The translations under genes and the position numbers were made by a program. A stretch of DNA of 64,000 nucleotides. Source: Gaeumannomyces sp. JS-464 (lineage: Eukaryota > Ascomycota > Sordariomycetes > Magnaporthales > Magnaporthaceae). Below are positions 54,601 to 64,000 of the stretch, piece after piece (position 1 is the first letter of the stretch; each line of letters starts with the position of its first letter). Location: assembly GCA_002197995.1 (NCBI GenBank), contig NGZR01000002.1, positions 3,968,001-4,032,000 of the forward strand. Reading direction: 5' to 3'. The notes under the pieces were generated by a model. It searched no databases. It saw nothing but the letters and a program-made list of their open reading frames with translations, and had not been told where the DNA came from.

Positions 54601-56273
54601 GGCTGAGCTGAGGAGCGTCAATCTCCAACACCTTGGAGTCGCCAATCCGTCGTGTGGGTATGGCCATCATGGGAGTCATGGCCGACCTCGAGTCATCACC
54701 TTCTTCGTTGCGTTCAAAGATGCTAGCCTCGTCGTCAGCCCGGGGCTTTGAGCTGGTCTGAGGGCCATTGTTGACGCCTGAGCGAAATATTGTCGGCAGA
54801 TATGAGTCGTCTCCCGAGTCGTCAGAGCCAGAATCGTAGCGGCGGTTGATAATGTCAAGACACGTCTTGCAGACGCGCAGAGTTCCAGCCACGCCGAACT
54901 TTTGCCCGGAGATGGTAGACGTGCATTTCGAATCGAAGATGCAGCCGCAAGTGCGGCAGTGATGCTTCCGTCGGAACGCAGAGAAGGGTTGGCCGCAAAT
55001 GAAGCATTCCTTGCAAGTCTCGTCTGCCATCCAGAACTCCTTACTAACAACCTGCTTTCGCATAAGTTCGAGGCGGGCGTTGACAGTCTGAGGGGACCCT
55101 TCATTCGTCGTGGTTCCCGGGATCCTGAACTTTCCGGATGCCAACTGCTGGGGTTTTTCATGCCTGGCAAATGAATCATGATACACTGAGTTGTGGGCGG
55201 ATGTACTGATGGGACTCGGCTCGGCCATGCCAGGTTCCATAGAGGAGGATCGGGACCTATTGTCCCCAGATGCTCGGGCGTGGCTGATCCTGTCAATGAC
55301 GGCAGGCTTCCTGAGCGTGTCTCGCGAGGACGCCCTCGGGGCTGCTGCAGACGCCCTCAGACTTGCGTCCGCGCTATGCTGGGTTGACACCGACGCTGCG
55401 GACCCTCTAACCGGGCTCATTGGAGCGTCCGATCCGGCGTCCGCGCTCAGCCCCTCTTCCCGTCGTGAGCGGGGTGGGAGTGGAAGCTTGATATCCGAGC
55501 TTTCAAACGAGTTGACCGTCCCAGGGATAGTGGCCTTGGTACGTCGGATGTCCTGCTAGCGCTCCTTAGTCGCGAGGGCCCGGGGGCATCCTCCACCCGG
55601 GTAGTGATCCCGCGAGACGCATCTTTGTCTTTGAACGCGCTCACCGTGATGGGCGCGAGAGAGGGGTTGACCACCGAAGACACAACGGCTTTTGCCATCT
55701 TTGGCAAATTCTGGCCGCTCGACGAGGAGGACTTGGATGCTTGCATGGTCGTTATCGATGATGCCTTCGAGGACTGGGGAGCCGGCTGTGAGTGGCCGTC
55801 GGCTGTGGACGCCGTTGCATAGGGACTATCGCTTGACATGCTCGAGTTGAAGGTCGTCACGGTTCCGCCGCTCTCCCACGAGGGAGAGATGCCGCGGGCG
55901 TCTTGGCGGCGGCATTTGGTACAGTATGGACAGAGCTCTTCTTAGACGCGACGTCATGGGCGTTGGGTTCGTCCGATCCCTGGGCCGGTGTCTTCCCGAC
56001 GGCCCCGACGGCCCCGACGGCTTCCCTCAGCCGGCTGTAGAGCCCGCTCAAGCCCTGCTGGACAAGGTCTCCGGCGCCGCCTTTGCTCTCGGCGACAGGA
56101 GCCGTGCCCGGCGGGGCAGCAAAGTCGTTGAAGGTGGTCAGGGCATCGGACTGGCTCGCCGACGTGTGAATCTTGTCGAGGTTGAGGGCGAGCTGCTCCT
56201 TGTCGACGTGCGAGGAGGCGGTCGTGGAGGCGAAAGAATCCCCGCGGGGCCGCAGGCCCCCCGAAGATGACAT
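48693..56273 (-). CDS. fab1: 1-phosphatidylinositol-3-phosphate 5-kinase FAB1 (frameshifted)
   Basis: Makes PI(3,5)P2 on vacuole/endosome membranes. The protein starts near 56273 (MSSSGGLRPRGDSFASTTAS, then LDKIHTSASQSDALTTFNDF and LVQQGLSGLYSRLREAVG). A disordered region is followed by a FYVE zinc finger at about 55.03-54.85 kb (KECFICGQPFSAFRRKHHCR, RTCGCIFDSKC). Next is the chaperonin-like domain (MSLQQLLEQEKEFLRVVVNR, YLSEANIAVVYNVKLSVINA) at about 53.8-53.1 kb. The Cys/His-rich CCR segment follows at about 52.3-51.8 kb, then the lipid-kinase domain. A final intron (49404-49477) joins LDDRLVMK to SLSPVETAAFLRFAP. Catalytic-region motifs include MENLFYDRSPDRIFDLKGSM, QNVMDYSLMVAVDE and [20 protein letters not shown]. 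Frame changes lie near 55.88, 55.6-55.55, 51.84 ((GC)n) and 51.575 kb (CGATGAA, one T short of VIRLNPVV). Confidence 0.9.
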
Positions 56274-56972
56274 AACCGTGCTCGGGGCGGCCGCGGGTTG
56301 ATTTCGTTGTTGCTAGGGCGTAGTCGTCGGTGCCCAGGAGGCGGTGTCGCTCATCATGGACGGCGGGCGGGAATGTCCATGGGACGGTGATCTGGATCGA
56401 GCATGGGGCCCGCGCATGAAGGGCTGGCCTACTGCAGAGAAGGGCAACGGTGGTGCAGGGAGCCTTGCCTGGCTGCAACGGCGGCGTCGCGAAGTGAGTC
56501 GGAGCCAAATCAGGATCCTTGCTCCCGCACCAGTGTGCCACCGGCGGCGTGTGATTACGTCAAGGGCTGGGTGCGGAGCTGGCCCCGCAGTCTAGCTTGT
56601 GACCAGTGACTAGGTACCCAAGACGAAGTATCTGTCACGTGACAGGGCGTTGGCCACAGCTGTGTGATGCAACCCAAATGGCGAGCCCAGACGCGTTACA
56701 CGGGTGGAAGTGGGGGTCCGCCCTCTCCCCACGAGTTTATGTCCCGGCCAGCCAGGACGAGGTTGCCCTTTGATTCGCGAGGTCAACCTGCGTGCCAGTG
56801 TCAGCAAACGCTCCCATCTCGGATTCGATTCGTGCGCCGCAATAAGTCCCACGTCGACCGACTACACCGACTACCAACCCAGCTGGGCGCCCCCTCGGGA
56901 AGCGCTTCTCCCGCTGCTTGTTCTCCTTCGCGCCATCCAGTTCAGATATGGGGTAAATGACTTCATGCCATC
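56274..56972. other. Divergent region FAB1 / conserved gene
   Basis: About 0.7 kb separating divergent starts. A CTAGGTACCCAAG element lies near 56611. No gene seen. Confidence 0.5.
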
Positions 56973-58882
56973 ATGTCGCTTCCAAGGAGTCGAGCGCGCG
57001 GTAGCGACCAAGGCCTCAGCTCAAGGACACAATTCGCCACCAATGGCGGGCGCATTAGCGCCGCTCTCTTTCGAATCCCAAAGGACCAAGAGGTCCTCCT
57101 TGCCAAAGAGAGTGCGTGGGCAGAAGGACTGAGCAAACAACCCGGGACCCCGCCCAACATCCCGCTTCCGGTCCTGAAGGGACTGGAGGAATTTCACACC
57201 AGGCAATCCAATGTCCAGCGGCCCAGTCCTGCGCAGGTGGCCTTTGCACCACCGCAAGCAGCGACTCTCAGCCTACCATCTCGCTCGACATCCAGAAGTG
57301 ACGATGAAGCAGAGTCAAGACCCGCGACGCCGATAGCGCGGGGCCATGTCTTGCCACAGGGCATCGACCAGATCCACATGGAACGAGATCAGCTGGTCAC
57401 AGTCTCCGGTCCGCGATCGCCCTACAGTCGCCGCCCATTCAAACAATTCGAGCGGCACTTCGTCGCCCATACCACATCCTTCCCTCGAATCCGCCCACTC
57501 AGCCACCAGTGCATTCCAATGGGCCTCATAACTTCGCCACCCAGGCCCAGTCCTCGCTCATCCAGCTCAGCACCGCACCTGGGCCAACTCTGCGCTCTCG
57601 CGTGACCAGCACCACATCCTCGCCGATGCGGCATGTCCCGAAGAGGAAATTTCACCCGCCTGTGCCCTCCAGCAGCGTAGGCAACTCTGAAGACGAACTG
57701 CCGATAGTCCTGCCGAGGGCGAGTGACTGGGTCGAGAGGGTCACCATAAATCGGCTTGCCCAGCCGTGTCATACACCGCCATCCGCGCAGGTCATCCCAT
57801 GCTCAGAGGGCCAAGGCAAGCAAGGCGACCAAGATACGCCGCGGAAGAAGCGTCAGCGGATGCAGTCTTTGAACCCCCTTATCTTTGACGAGCCAGACGA
57901 GCAGGTCACTCCCTCAGTGGCACAGGAGCCCCCCTTGCCGCAAAAGACCCTCTCGCCGCTCGAAGAGGAGCCCCAACACAAAACACAGCCCGTCACCAAC
58001 CCCCCCAAGGTGTCATCACCTCCTGCTAGCCTGAAGCCTTTTGAGCAATTCAAGGCAACCTATCCAGGCTATGGCGGCGACCTCTTCACGTTTCTTCGGA
58101 CCTGCATGTACCTGAAGTACCTGGAGGATCAAGACGAGCTCATCCCTTTCCTCTACGATGACTTCATCCGGGCATTTACGCACGGATTCCTCCCTTATAT
58201 CCAGAACTGGACAGACGACAGCAGCCCTCTTCCAGCAATTAAGTGGTATAATAGGAACACGACACAGCCAGTCTACAACCAGCAGGTAATGGACAAAGCC
58301 ACTGTTGCTCGTGTCTTCGATGTGTACCCGGAAGAGGTAAAGCACATCAATGAGGGCCTTGCCGGAACCGAGACCCAAACGGCCCCAGTCAGCGAACGCT
58401 CGCAGCCTCTGGGGCAGACATCAGCGGAAGAGCCGACCGAGGAAGGAGAGGATGAGCTACTCGAAAATCGGTCATCACAACGTACAAGCCGTTCACCCGG
58501 CCTGAGCACTCCAAAGTCCACATATTCGAGGCCGCGCCTTCTTGGCTCAGAAAAACGCTCCAGAAGCAGTGCAGGCTCTTGGGTGGGTGCTTCAGATATC
58601 CCCAGTCAACCGTCAGTGATCATCCCAAACACATCGCGATCGGTACTCGAGGCAAATCCTACACGGATTCCCGAGACTGTTCGGAAACCGAAACTGCCAC
58701 GCTCAGCCAGGCCCCCACAGGAAACAAGTATGAGACCCCCTTCCCGCGAGGCCACGGGCTCCGGGGTACAGAAAATCAAGCAGGGCACGACAAAAAAGAA
58801 CAACAAAAGCCTTGTCGAATATTATCGGGAGGCCATGCGCACGAATCCGCATCCACGCCTGACCTCTTCCAGTAAAAAGTAG
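56973..58882 (+). CDS. Conserved hypothetical protein, one frameshift
   Basis: Starts MSLPRSRARGSDQGLSSRTQ. An N-terminal motif FRIPKDQEVLLAKESAWAEG and NIPLPVLKGLEEFHTRQ look conserved. A long Ser/Pro-rich disordered middle follows. A helical domain lies at about 58.03-58.34 kb (LKPFEQFKATYPGYGGDLFT, LIPFLYDDFIRAFTHGFLPY, NQQVMDKATVARVFDVYPEE). A basic Ser/Arg tail ends NPHPRLTSSSKK. One frameshift near 57505 joins FPRIRPLSHQ to HSNGPHNFATQAQSSLIQL; adding one base makes the length a multiple of three. The layout recalls fungal chromatin- or telomere-associated proteins, but I cannot name the family, and that suggestion is weak. Divergent from FAB1. Confidence 0.65.
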
Positions 58883-59125
58883 GGGGGCGAAATTACCCTG
58901 AAATCTGAACAGGGTATTGTACAGTACTAAAAATCCGGCCGCCATGACATCATTGAAGATTTGTCACGAGTTGCTATTTTCCTTGGCTCATCTAGAGGGG
59001 AGTTGAGATGGTCGACGGCTACCATGTCCGATACCTACCCGGAGGAGCCCCCAGTGTTTTTCCCGGTAAAGACCTACTAATTCTCGAGACCCGGTAACAT
59101 TTAGAAGCTGTCGAGTGTGCACTTC

Positions 59126-59924
59126 TCAGCTACATGCCTCAGCCTCCTTCTGCCTTTGGCGTTCCTCCTCCTCAGGGGTCATGGTCTTGAGCTGCAGCGC
59201 ATGAATGCCACCCTCCTTGGCGATCTCCTCCTTGAGCAGCGCGTACTGCGACAGCCCGGTGTTAGTTTGGTATTGTTTTGTGCACAAAGCTTCCACAAGC
59301 CCCAGAGGCCGTGTATCAAACGAATACAGAGATGGTTGTACCGTATGCAGATGGGGATGGCAACAGCATATATGATCTAGGTATGCTGCGAGACAGGGCA
59401 CTCACAATGGCGCGGTGGCGCGAGGGCTGCGTCTTTGACTGGAACTGGTCCGACGTTATGACAAGTCTGAAATGCGTCTCGCGTGACGTGCTGCCCTGCA
59501 TGGCCTTGTGATGTGCGTGAAGGTGCGAGTCATTATGAATCTCGAGGCGTGAGGGCTGGAAGGCGGCAGTGACCTGAACGGATGCGGATTCAGAGGATGT
59601 TCGTTGAAGAGGCAGCACAACACAACTCCTGCTGAGCGAAGGGCTCTAATGTCCCAGGACGGTCCAGCGGTGTCGAAGCTCCGCACTTGCAACTTGACTG
59701 GTACGCAGCCAGAGGCACACACCAGCCCAAGTTACTCCGTAAACGAGACAGCCGTAGAGGCTGGCTGTAGGCTCCCCCAGCGTGAAAGGGTAGCAGGGGT
59801 AAGAATGCAACGTGAAGGATCCTACCTTTTCCCTAATGGCATCCTCCATGGGCGTGTTGGAAGTCATGGTAACGAACGGTCTCTCGGCAGCTCTCGAGAG
59901 GCCAAAACAAGCCCGGCGAAACAT
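59126..59924 (-). CDS. BolA-family protein, probably mitochondrial
   Basis: Three exons on the minus strand (59924-59826, 59573-59406, 59245-59126) give 128 residues. The N-terminus MFRRACFGLSRAAERPFVTM resembles a mitochondrial targeting peptide. The BolA domain reads MEDAIREK / VTAAFQPSRLEIHNDSHLHA / HHKAMQGSTSRETHFRLVIT, then RHRAI / YALLKEEIAKEGGIHALQLK. The invariant His of the HFRLVIT strand and the C-terminal HALQLKTMTPEE are present. BolA proteins work with monothiol glutaredoxins in Fe-S cluster delivery. The mitochondrial paralogues assist late 4Fe-4S transfer. Both junctions are GT-AG and phase 0; intron 1 (59574-59825, 252 nt) is long for this window. An internal Met at residue 20 could give a cytosolic isoform (inference). 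Confidence 0.88.
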
Positions 59925-60862
59925 GTGACTCGAACAGGCGCAGACGAATGTCCGCTGCCCGGGCTCTTCGTTTCGCGAGGCGGTTCTCTTGCCGCGCTGC
60001 CACTCAGCCACGCGATCGAGCGAGTGTTCGACGGCTGCTTCGAGATTTAAGAATCGGAGAATGACGCAAGGCTGACTGTTTCGGCTCGCATGCGGCTTTT
60101 GCCGGTGAACTGGCCCGGCACACTGCCCAGCGAAACTCCGGGCACCCGATAGCACGCGAAGTGGTCTAAGCTTCGGCAAAATTTACCCCCACTGCAACGC
60201 TCCTTCCATGCCGGCACGGGCGTCCCATCCTTTGACCCTGCACGCTGCACTGGTTTCCAGGCCCGGCCTATCAGAGCGTCCAATCGCCCGGCTAATCCCA
60301 GCCTTTCAGGGGTTTGACGACACATCAGCAGAAAGGATGGCAGACGGCACCGCCGATCGGGACCGCCCAGAGCCTATTCTCCAGACGGCAAATTTTCTTA
60401 TCAACCAACCCTGGGGGAAAAAATACTCCCAGCTTGCCTGATAGCTAGCGGGCACATGGAAATCCAGGCCGGGCGGCCGTCCAGCACTCGGACCGGGAAA
60501 GGAAACACAATTCAGCCAAATACCAGCGGAAACTCCACCTACCAGCTTCAATGTTGGTTTGGGACCTCATGGGCCAAGCTCCCGCAAAACTCGCCCGCTC
60601 CACCTGCCGGTCGTGCGTGCATTCGCCCCCCGACCAAAGGCGGCGGGCCCGACTGGCGCAACCGAGCCCAAGTACCGCAAACCGCCATTCTCCCCGTGGA
60701 GTCAGTCCAATGCAGCAGCAACGCCGACGGCAGCATCTGTGGCTTTGATGTTCCCGCTCCTGCCCTACGATCCCTCCACGGCCCTCCCCCGAGGGTGTCC
60801 GCCCCCCATATTATTGATTGCCCCCACATCCGCTCCTTAAATGGGAGTCCCCCTTTCCTGTA
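59925..60862. other. Divergent region BolA / acyl-CoA synthetase
   Basis: About 0.94 kb between divergent starts. Overlapping GC-rich frames only; no supported gene. Confidence 0.5.
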
Positions 60863-62957
60863 ATGTTGAATCCCAGATTCCCAACATTTTTCCTCTCCCG
60901 GCTATACCTCAGACACCTTCACAGACCCCTCGCCGGCTGCTTCAGGATGGCGTCCACGCTGCCAGCTGCCCATATTCGAGGCCGTCAGCAAGCATGACAG
61001 GGACTCTACTGCTGTCGTCCACTCTCTGTCTGGCCGGAGGTTCAGGTACGGCGGTCTCTTGGCCGACGTCTGCAAGGTCCGAAACCGGCTCTATGACGCC
61101 TCCGGGAGGGATAACCTGGACGGTGAGCGAATTGCCTTCTTGGTAGAGAACAGCTACGACTATGTAGGTGAGTAAGAAGCGCAGCCGAGCATCTGCTCTG
61201 GTTTATTGTGTATTGTGTGCAGACGTGTTAAGAGTGCCATGCTTCCAGTGATCCTCCTTGCCATTCTGGCGGCGAGGTCCATCGCCGTGCCCCTGGCGCC
61301 GGCCTTCCCGCCTCCGGAGCTCCAGTACATCCTGGACCATAGCGAGGCCACCCTTCTCCTTTCATCGGCCAAGTTTGCCCAAAAGGCACACGATGTTATC
61401 GCCACAGGGCTGGCTTCCAAGCCAGCCCATTTGGAGCTGGCCAAGATCGAGACGGGCTCGGCCCATAAAGAAGTCTCACTGGACGACGCCAACCCCGGTG
61501 GTGCCGGCATGATGCTGTACACATCCGGCACCACAAACAGGCCCGTAAGTTTGCGCCTCTGCACCGTAATCGGGACATCTACAGTTAGGGGGACACGGCC
61601 ACTAACGCTCAAATAACAGAAAGGTGTGCTTTTGCCACAGGCCGTCATGACGGCGCAGGCGCAGTCGCTCCTCAAGGCTTGGGAGTATTCGCCCAGCGAC
61701 CACCTTCTGCACGTGCTGCCACTACACCATATCCATGGCACTATCAATGCCGTATTTGCGCCCCTTATGGCTGGAAGTTCGATCGAGTTTCTCTTCCCCT
61801 TCAACGCCGACTTTGTGTGGCGTCGCCTGGCGGCACCGTTTCTTCCTGAGGCAGCGCAGCCGAATGGCACAAACGGCGCCGCCGGCGCCCGCCCAAGCCC
61901 AGAGAAGGTCACGTTCTTCACTGTCGTGCCCACTGTGTATTCACGCCTCCTGGCGACACATAAGTCCCTGACGCCGGAGCTTCAAGAGGCCGGCCGCGCC
62001 GCTGTGTCGCCAGCCAACATGCGCCTCAGCATCTCAGGGTCGGCCGCGCTGCCAACACCCATCAAGAAAGCCTGGGCCGCGCTTTCGGGCGGCACTATCC
62101 TGTTGGAGCGCTACGGCATGACCGAGGTCGGCATGGCGCTCTCGTGCGGCCTTGCCAACCCCGACCGCGTCGACGGAAGCGTCGGTTGGCCTCTGCCATC
62201 GGTAGAGGCCCGCCTCGTTGACGTGGACACGGGAGCCGTTATCCAGCCCGGCGAGGAGCTGGACCAGGACGGCCGCGAGCGCGCCGGCGAGATCCAACTC
62301 CGCGGGCCCACCATCTTTGCCGAGTACTGGCGGAACCCGGAGGCGACGGCCAAGGAGTTTGTCTATGACAATGACAAACCGGAGGAGACCGCCAACGGTG
62401 ATGCGCGCACAAACGGACATACCAACGGCCACGCAAATGGTCACACAAATGGACATGCCAACGGCCATGCCAATGGTTCTGGTAGCAAGTGGTTCAAGAC
62501 GGGCGACGTGGCGGTCCGCAGACACGTCCCCGGAGCCGGCGAAAACGACTCGCCTGGTCAGGAGTGGACGAGGAAGGGCCCCATGTACTTCATCCTGGGC
62601 CGAAGGAGCGCCGACATCATCAAGTCGGGCGGCGAGAAGGTTTCGGCGCTCGAGGTGGAGCGCGAACTGCTGTCACTCCCCCAGGTTGCCGAGGCGGCCG
62701 TCTGCGCCGTGCCGTCGGGCAAGTGGGGGCAGAAGGTTGGCTGCGTCATCGTGCTGGACAGGGACAGCGTGCCAGAGGGCAGCAAGTGGACGCCCATGGA
62801 CATGCGTCGTGCCCTCAAGACGCGCCTCGTCAACTACAAAATCCCCCAGGTCATGAGGGTCGTGGAGCACATCCCGCGCAACGCCATGGGCAAGATCAAC
62901 AAGAAGCAGCTTGTCCAGGCCGTCTTCCAGGACGACTTTAGTGGCGATGAGATGTAA
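60863..62957 (+). CDS. ACSF3-type (malonyl/methylmalonyl-CoA synthetase-like) AMP-dependent acyl-CoA ligase, one frameshift
   Basis: Exons are 60863-61167, 61249-61544 and 61620-62957. The N-terminus MLNPRFPTFFLSRLYLRHLH is Arg-rich and resembles a mitochondrial presequence. After MASTLP the frame changes near 60960; dropping one base (A of CCAGCT) gives LPIFEAVSKHDRDS, as in the family. The adenylation motifs are MMLYTSGTTNRP-KGV (spliced at 61545-61619), VLPLHHIHGTINAVFAPLM, LLERYGMTEVGMALSCGL, GSVGWPLPSVEARL, KWFKTGDVA and LGRRSADIIKSGGEKVSALE. The catalytic lysine lies in NAMGKINKKQLV. The subfamily activates malonate or methylmalonate for mitochondrial fatty-acid synthesis, so the substrate is inferred. 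An NGHT/NGHA tetrapeptide repeat is inserted before the KWFKTGD motif. Confidence 0.88.
62408..62476 (+). repeat. NGH(T/A) tetrapeptide coding repeat in the acyl-CoA ligase
   Basis: Five to six imperfect 12-bp units encode Asn-Gly-His-Thr/Ala. Codon differences between copies (AAC/AAT, GGA/GGC/GGT) are visible. The insert sits in a surface-loop position between PEATAKEF and KWFKTGDVA. Confidence 0.85.
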
Positions 62958-63848
62958 ACGCACTTTGTTGTAATAGACATAGCCCCATTTGGCCACCCTG
63001 TCGGTGTCGGTTGTACAATAACAAAGTTTAGAAGAAAAACCATGGATAGAAAATAGACTAGGATGTTCAACCGAGTTTCCCTGTGCCTGCCTACCTCGAG
63101 AGGATTCGGGCAAGGAGCAGCTCTTCAGTCTCTACAATTCCCTCGCCTTGAGCTTCATCTGCTCACGCCACTGGTAGTATGCGTATCAGAATGACGCGTA
63201 CGCAGCGTTAAGAGACGTTCCTAACTTTCTGGCGAATTCATTCCTAGTTCCGACTTTGGGTACCTAGTAGTTTACAGCTGTCAGAGCGCCCAAAAATGCC
63301 CAGTCACCCTAGCCCCTTTACATGTACCTACTTAGATAGGTACCTAGGTACGCATAGCAACGCGACGCCTATACGCCTGAGTGGATGACTCGCTCCCATC
63401 TCAGAACCCAGACGCTCTGGTAGGTGCTTAATGTTTTGTTTTTGGGACATTTTATTACCTCATCTCGAGCCAGGGAGCGGGTACCTTTGTTGAAGTGATC
63501 CGTAAATCAAAATCCGGGGTGACGCAACGGGGATGCGAAGGTGAGTGTGGAGACAAAAAGAGAAAGAAAAAAAGAATACTTCCAGCCCACTGACATAGGA
63601 GGAAAACCGTGAAAAATGAAAGCCTCTCGTGATTGATATTCCTGGGTGATATGTGTGTCATAAGTGTGTAGTGAGTGGGACAGAGACGTGAGCTTGCGCA
63701 GAAGCCTAGAGTTCCTGAAAGAAAAAGACAAGGAAAAAAATGAATTGATATCGGAGCTGGGTGGTGACGAACAGCCGCATCATCCATCCAACCCCGGGCC
63801 ACGCTTAAAGCAGGATGCGGGGAGTCTATCGTTCATCTGGAAGGTGTC
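62958..63848. other. Convergent intergenic region
   Basis: About 0.9 kb between the ligase and the partial minus-strand gene. It includes an ATAGGTACCTAGGTACG palindromic repeat at about 63336-63352 and TACCTAG near 63260. No gene is supported. Confidence 0.5.
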
Positions 63849-64000
63849 TCAGACCGTGAATTTCGCCTTGGCCCTAGTGCTGCCGCTGTGGGCGGCATCG
63901 TTGTGGCCCGAAAACTCGAGGATCTCGTTCGGCGGCAGCTTGAGGACCTCCTTGAAACGCTTGCCGATATCCATGAGAATGCCCTTGCTCTTCTCGGGCG
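63849..64000 (-). CDS. 3' end of an unidentified gene (partial)
   Basis: Fifty codons run in from the right edge of the window and end at a TGA (63849-63851). They include KGILMDIGKRFKEVLKLPPN and EILEFSGHNDAAHSG and finish RAKAKFTV. The amphipathic helix and lack of stops suggest true coding sequence. I do not recognise the family from this fragment. Confidence 0.5.
   Translation of the reverse strand, partial: PEKSKGILMDIGKRFKEVLKLPPNEILEFSGHNDAAHSGSTRAKAKFTV

Noticed and set aside
61160..61933. 257-codon minus-strand frame over the acyl-CoA ligase
   Set aside because: Shadow of the plus-strand adenylation domain, whose motifs and splice sites are unambiguous.

Overview
This window looks like a chromosomal segment of a filamentous ascomycete (Pezizomycotina, most likely Sordariomycetes). 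Genes are dense on both strands and carry short GT-AG introns of about 50-150 nt. The protein set is that of a mould: an ERMES subunit, a fungal Fab1, a GRISEA/Mac1-type copper-fist factor, a GH36 raffinose-synthase-like enzyme and a P450. Short TAGGTACCTA-type repeats are scattered through it. I see no rRNA, CRISPR array, transposase, reverse transcriptase or phage gene. The only RNA gene I can support is a tRNA-Val(AAC).

Layout. 0.5-7.4 kb: RIX1 (+), a WW-domain protein (-), a DUF1295 membrane protein (+) and tRNA-Val (+). 7.4-10.3 kb: no supported gene. 10.3-17.2 kb: a cysteine-free secreted repeat protein (+), a cytochrome P450 (-) and a GH36 enzyme (+); the last two are divergent and share one promoter interval. 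18-20 kb: ETF-ubiquinone oxidoreductase (+). 20.1-23.5 kb: a long non-coding interval with a purine-rich block and a TATA element. 23.5-30.3 kb: TATA-binding protein (+), an amino-acid-oxidase-type flavoenzyme (-) and an SR140/U2SURP-like splicing factor (+). 32.8-40.4 kb: copper-fist regulator (+), an RD-rich coiled-coil protein (+) and a DUF726 hydrolase-fold protein (+). 41-56.3 kb: an unknown protein (-), NOC2 (-), VPS28 (+), MDM12 (-) and FAB1 (-). 57-64 kb: an unknown conserved protein (+), a BolA protein (-), an ACSF3-type acyl-CoA synthetase (+) and the 3' end of a further gene (-).

Most genes are unlinked housekeeping functions: 60S biogenesis (RIX1, NOC2), splicing (SR140-like), transcription initiation (TBP), endolysosomal trafficking (VPS28, FAB1), ER-mitochondria contact (MDM12) and mitochondrial metabolism (ETF-QO, BolA, ACSF3-like). 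They do not form a pathway cluster.

The most striking feature is technical. About nine genes, including the essential, highly conserved TBP and RIX1, contain one or more single-base frameshifts. Those I could localise are mostly one-base changes in short homopolymers. The other genes (P450, GH36, ETF-QO, NOC2, VPS28, DUF726 and others) are fully open. I read this as uneven consensus error rather than gene decay. The most interesting candidate biology is the low-complexity secreted protein at 10.3-11.5 kb. I did not find a convincing undescribed multi-gene system.
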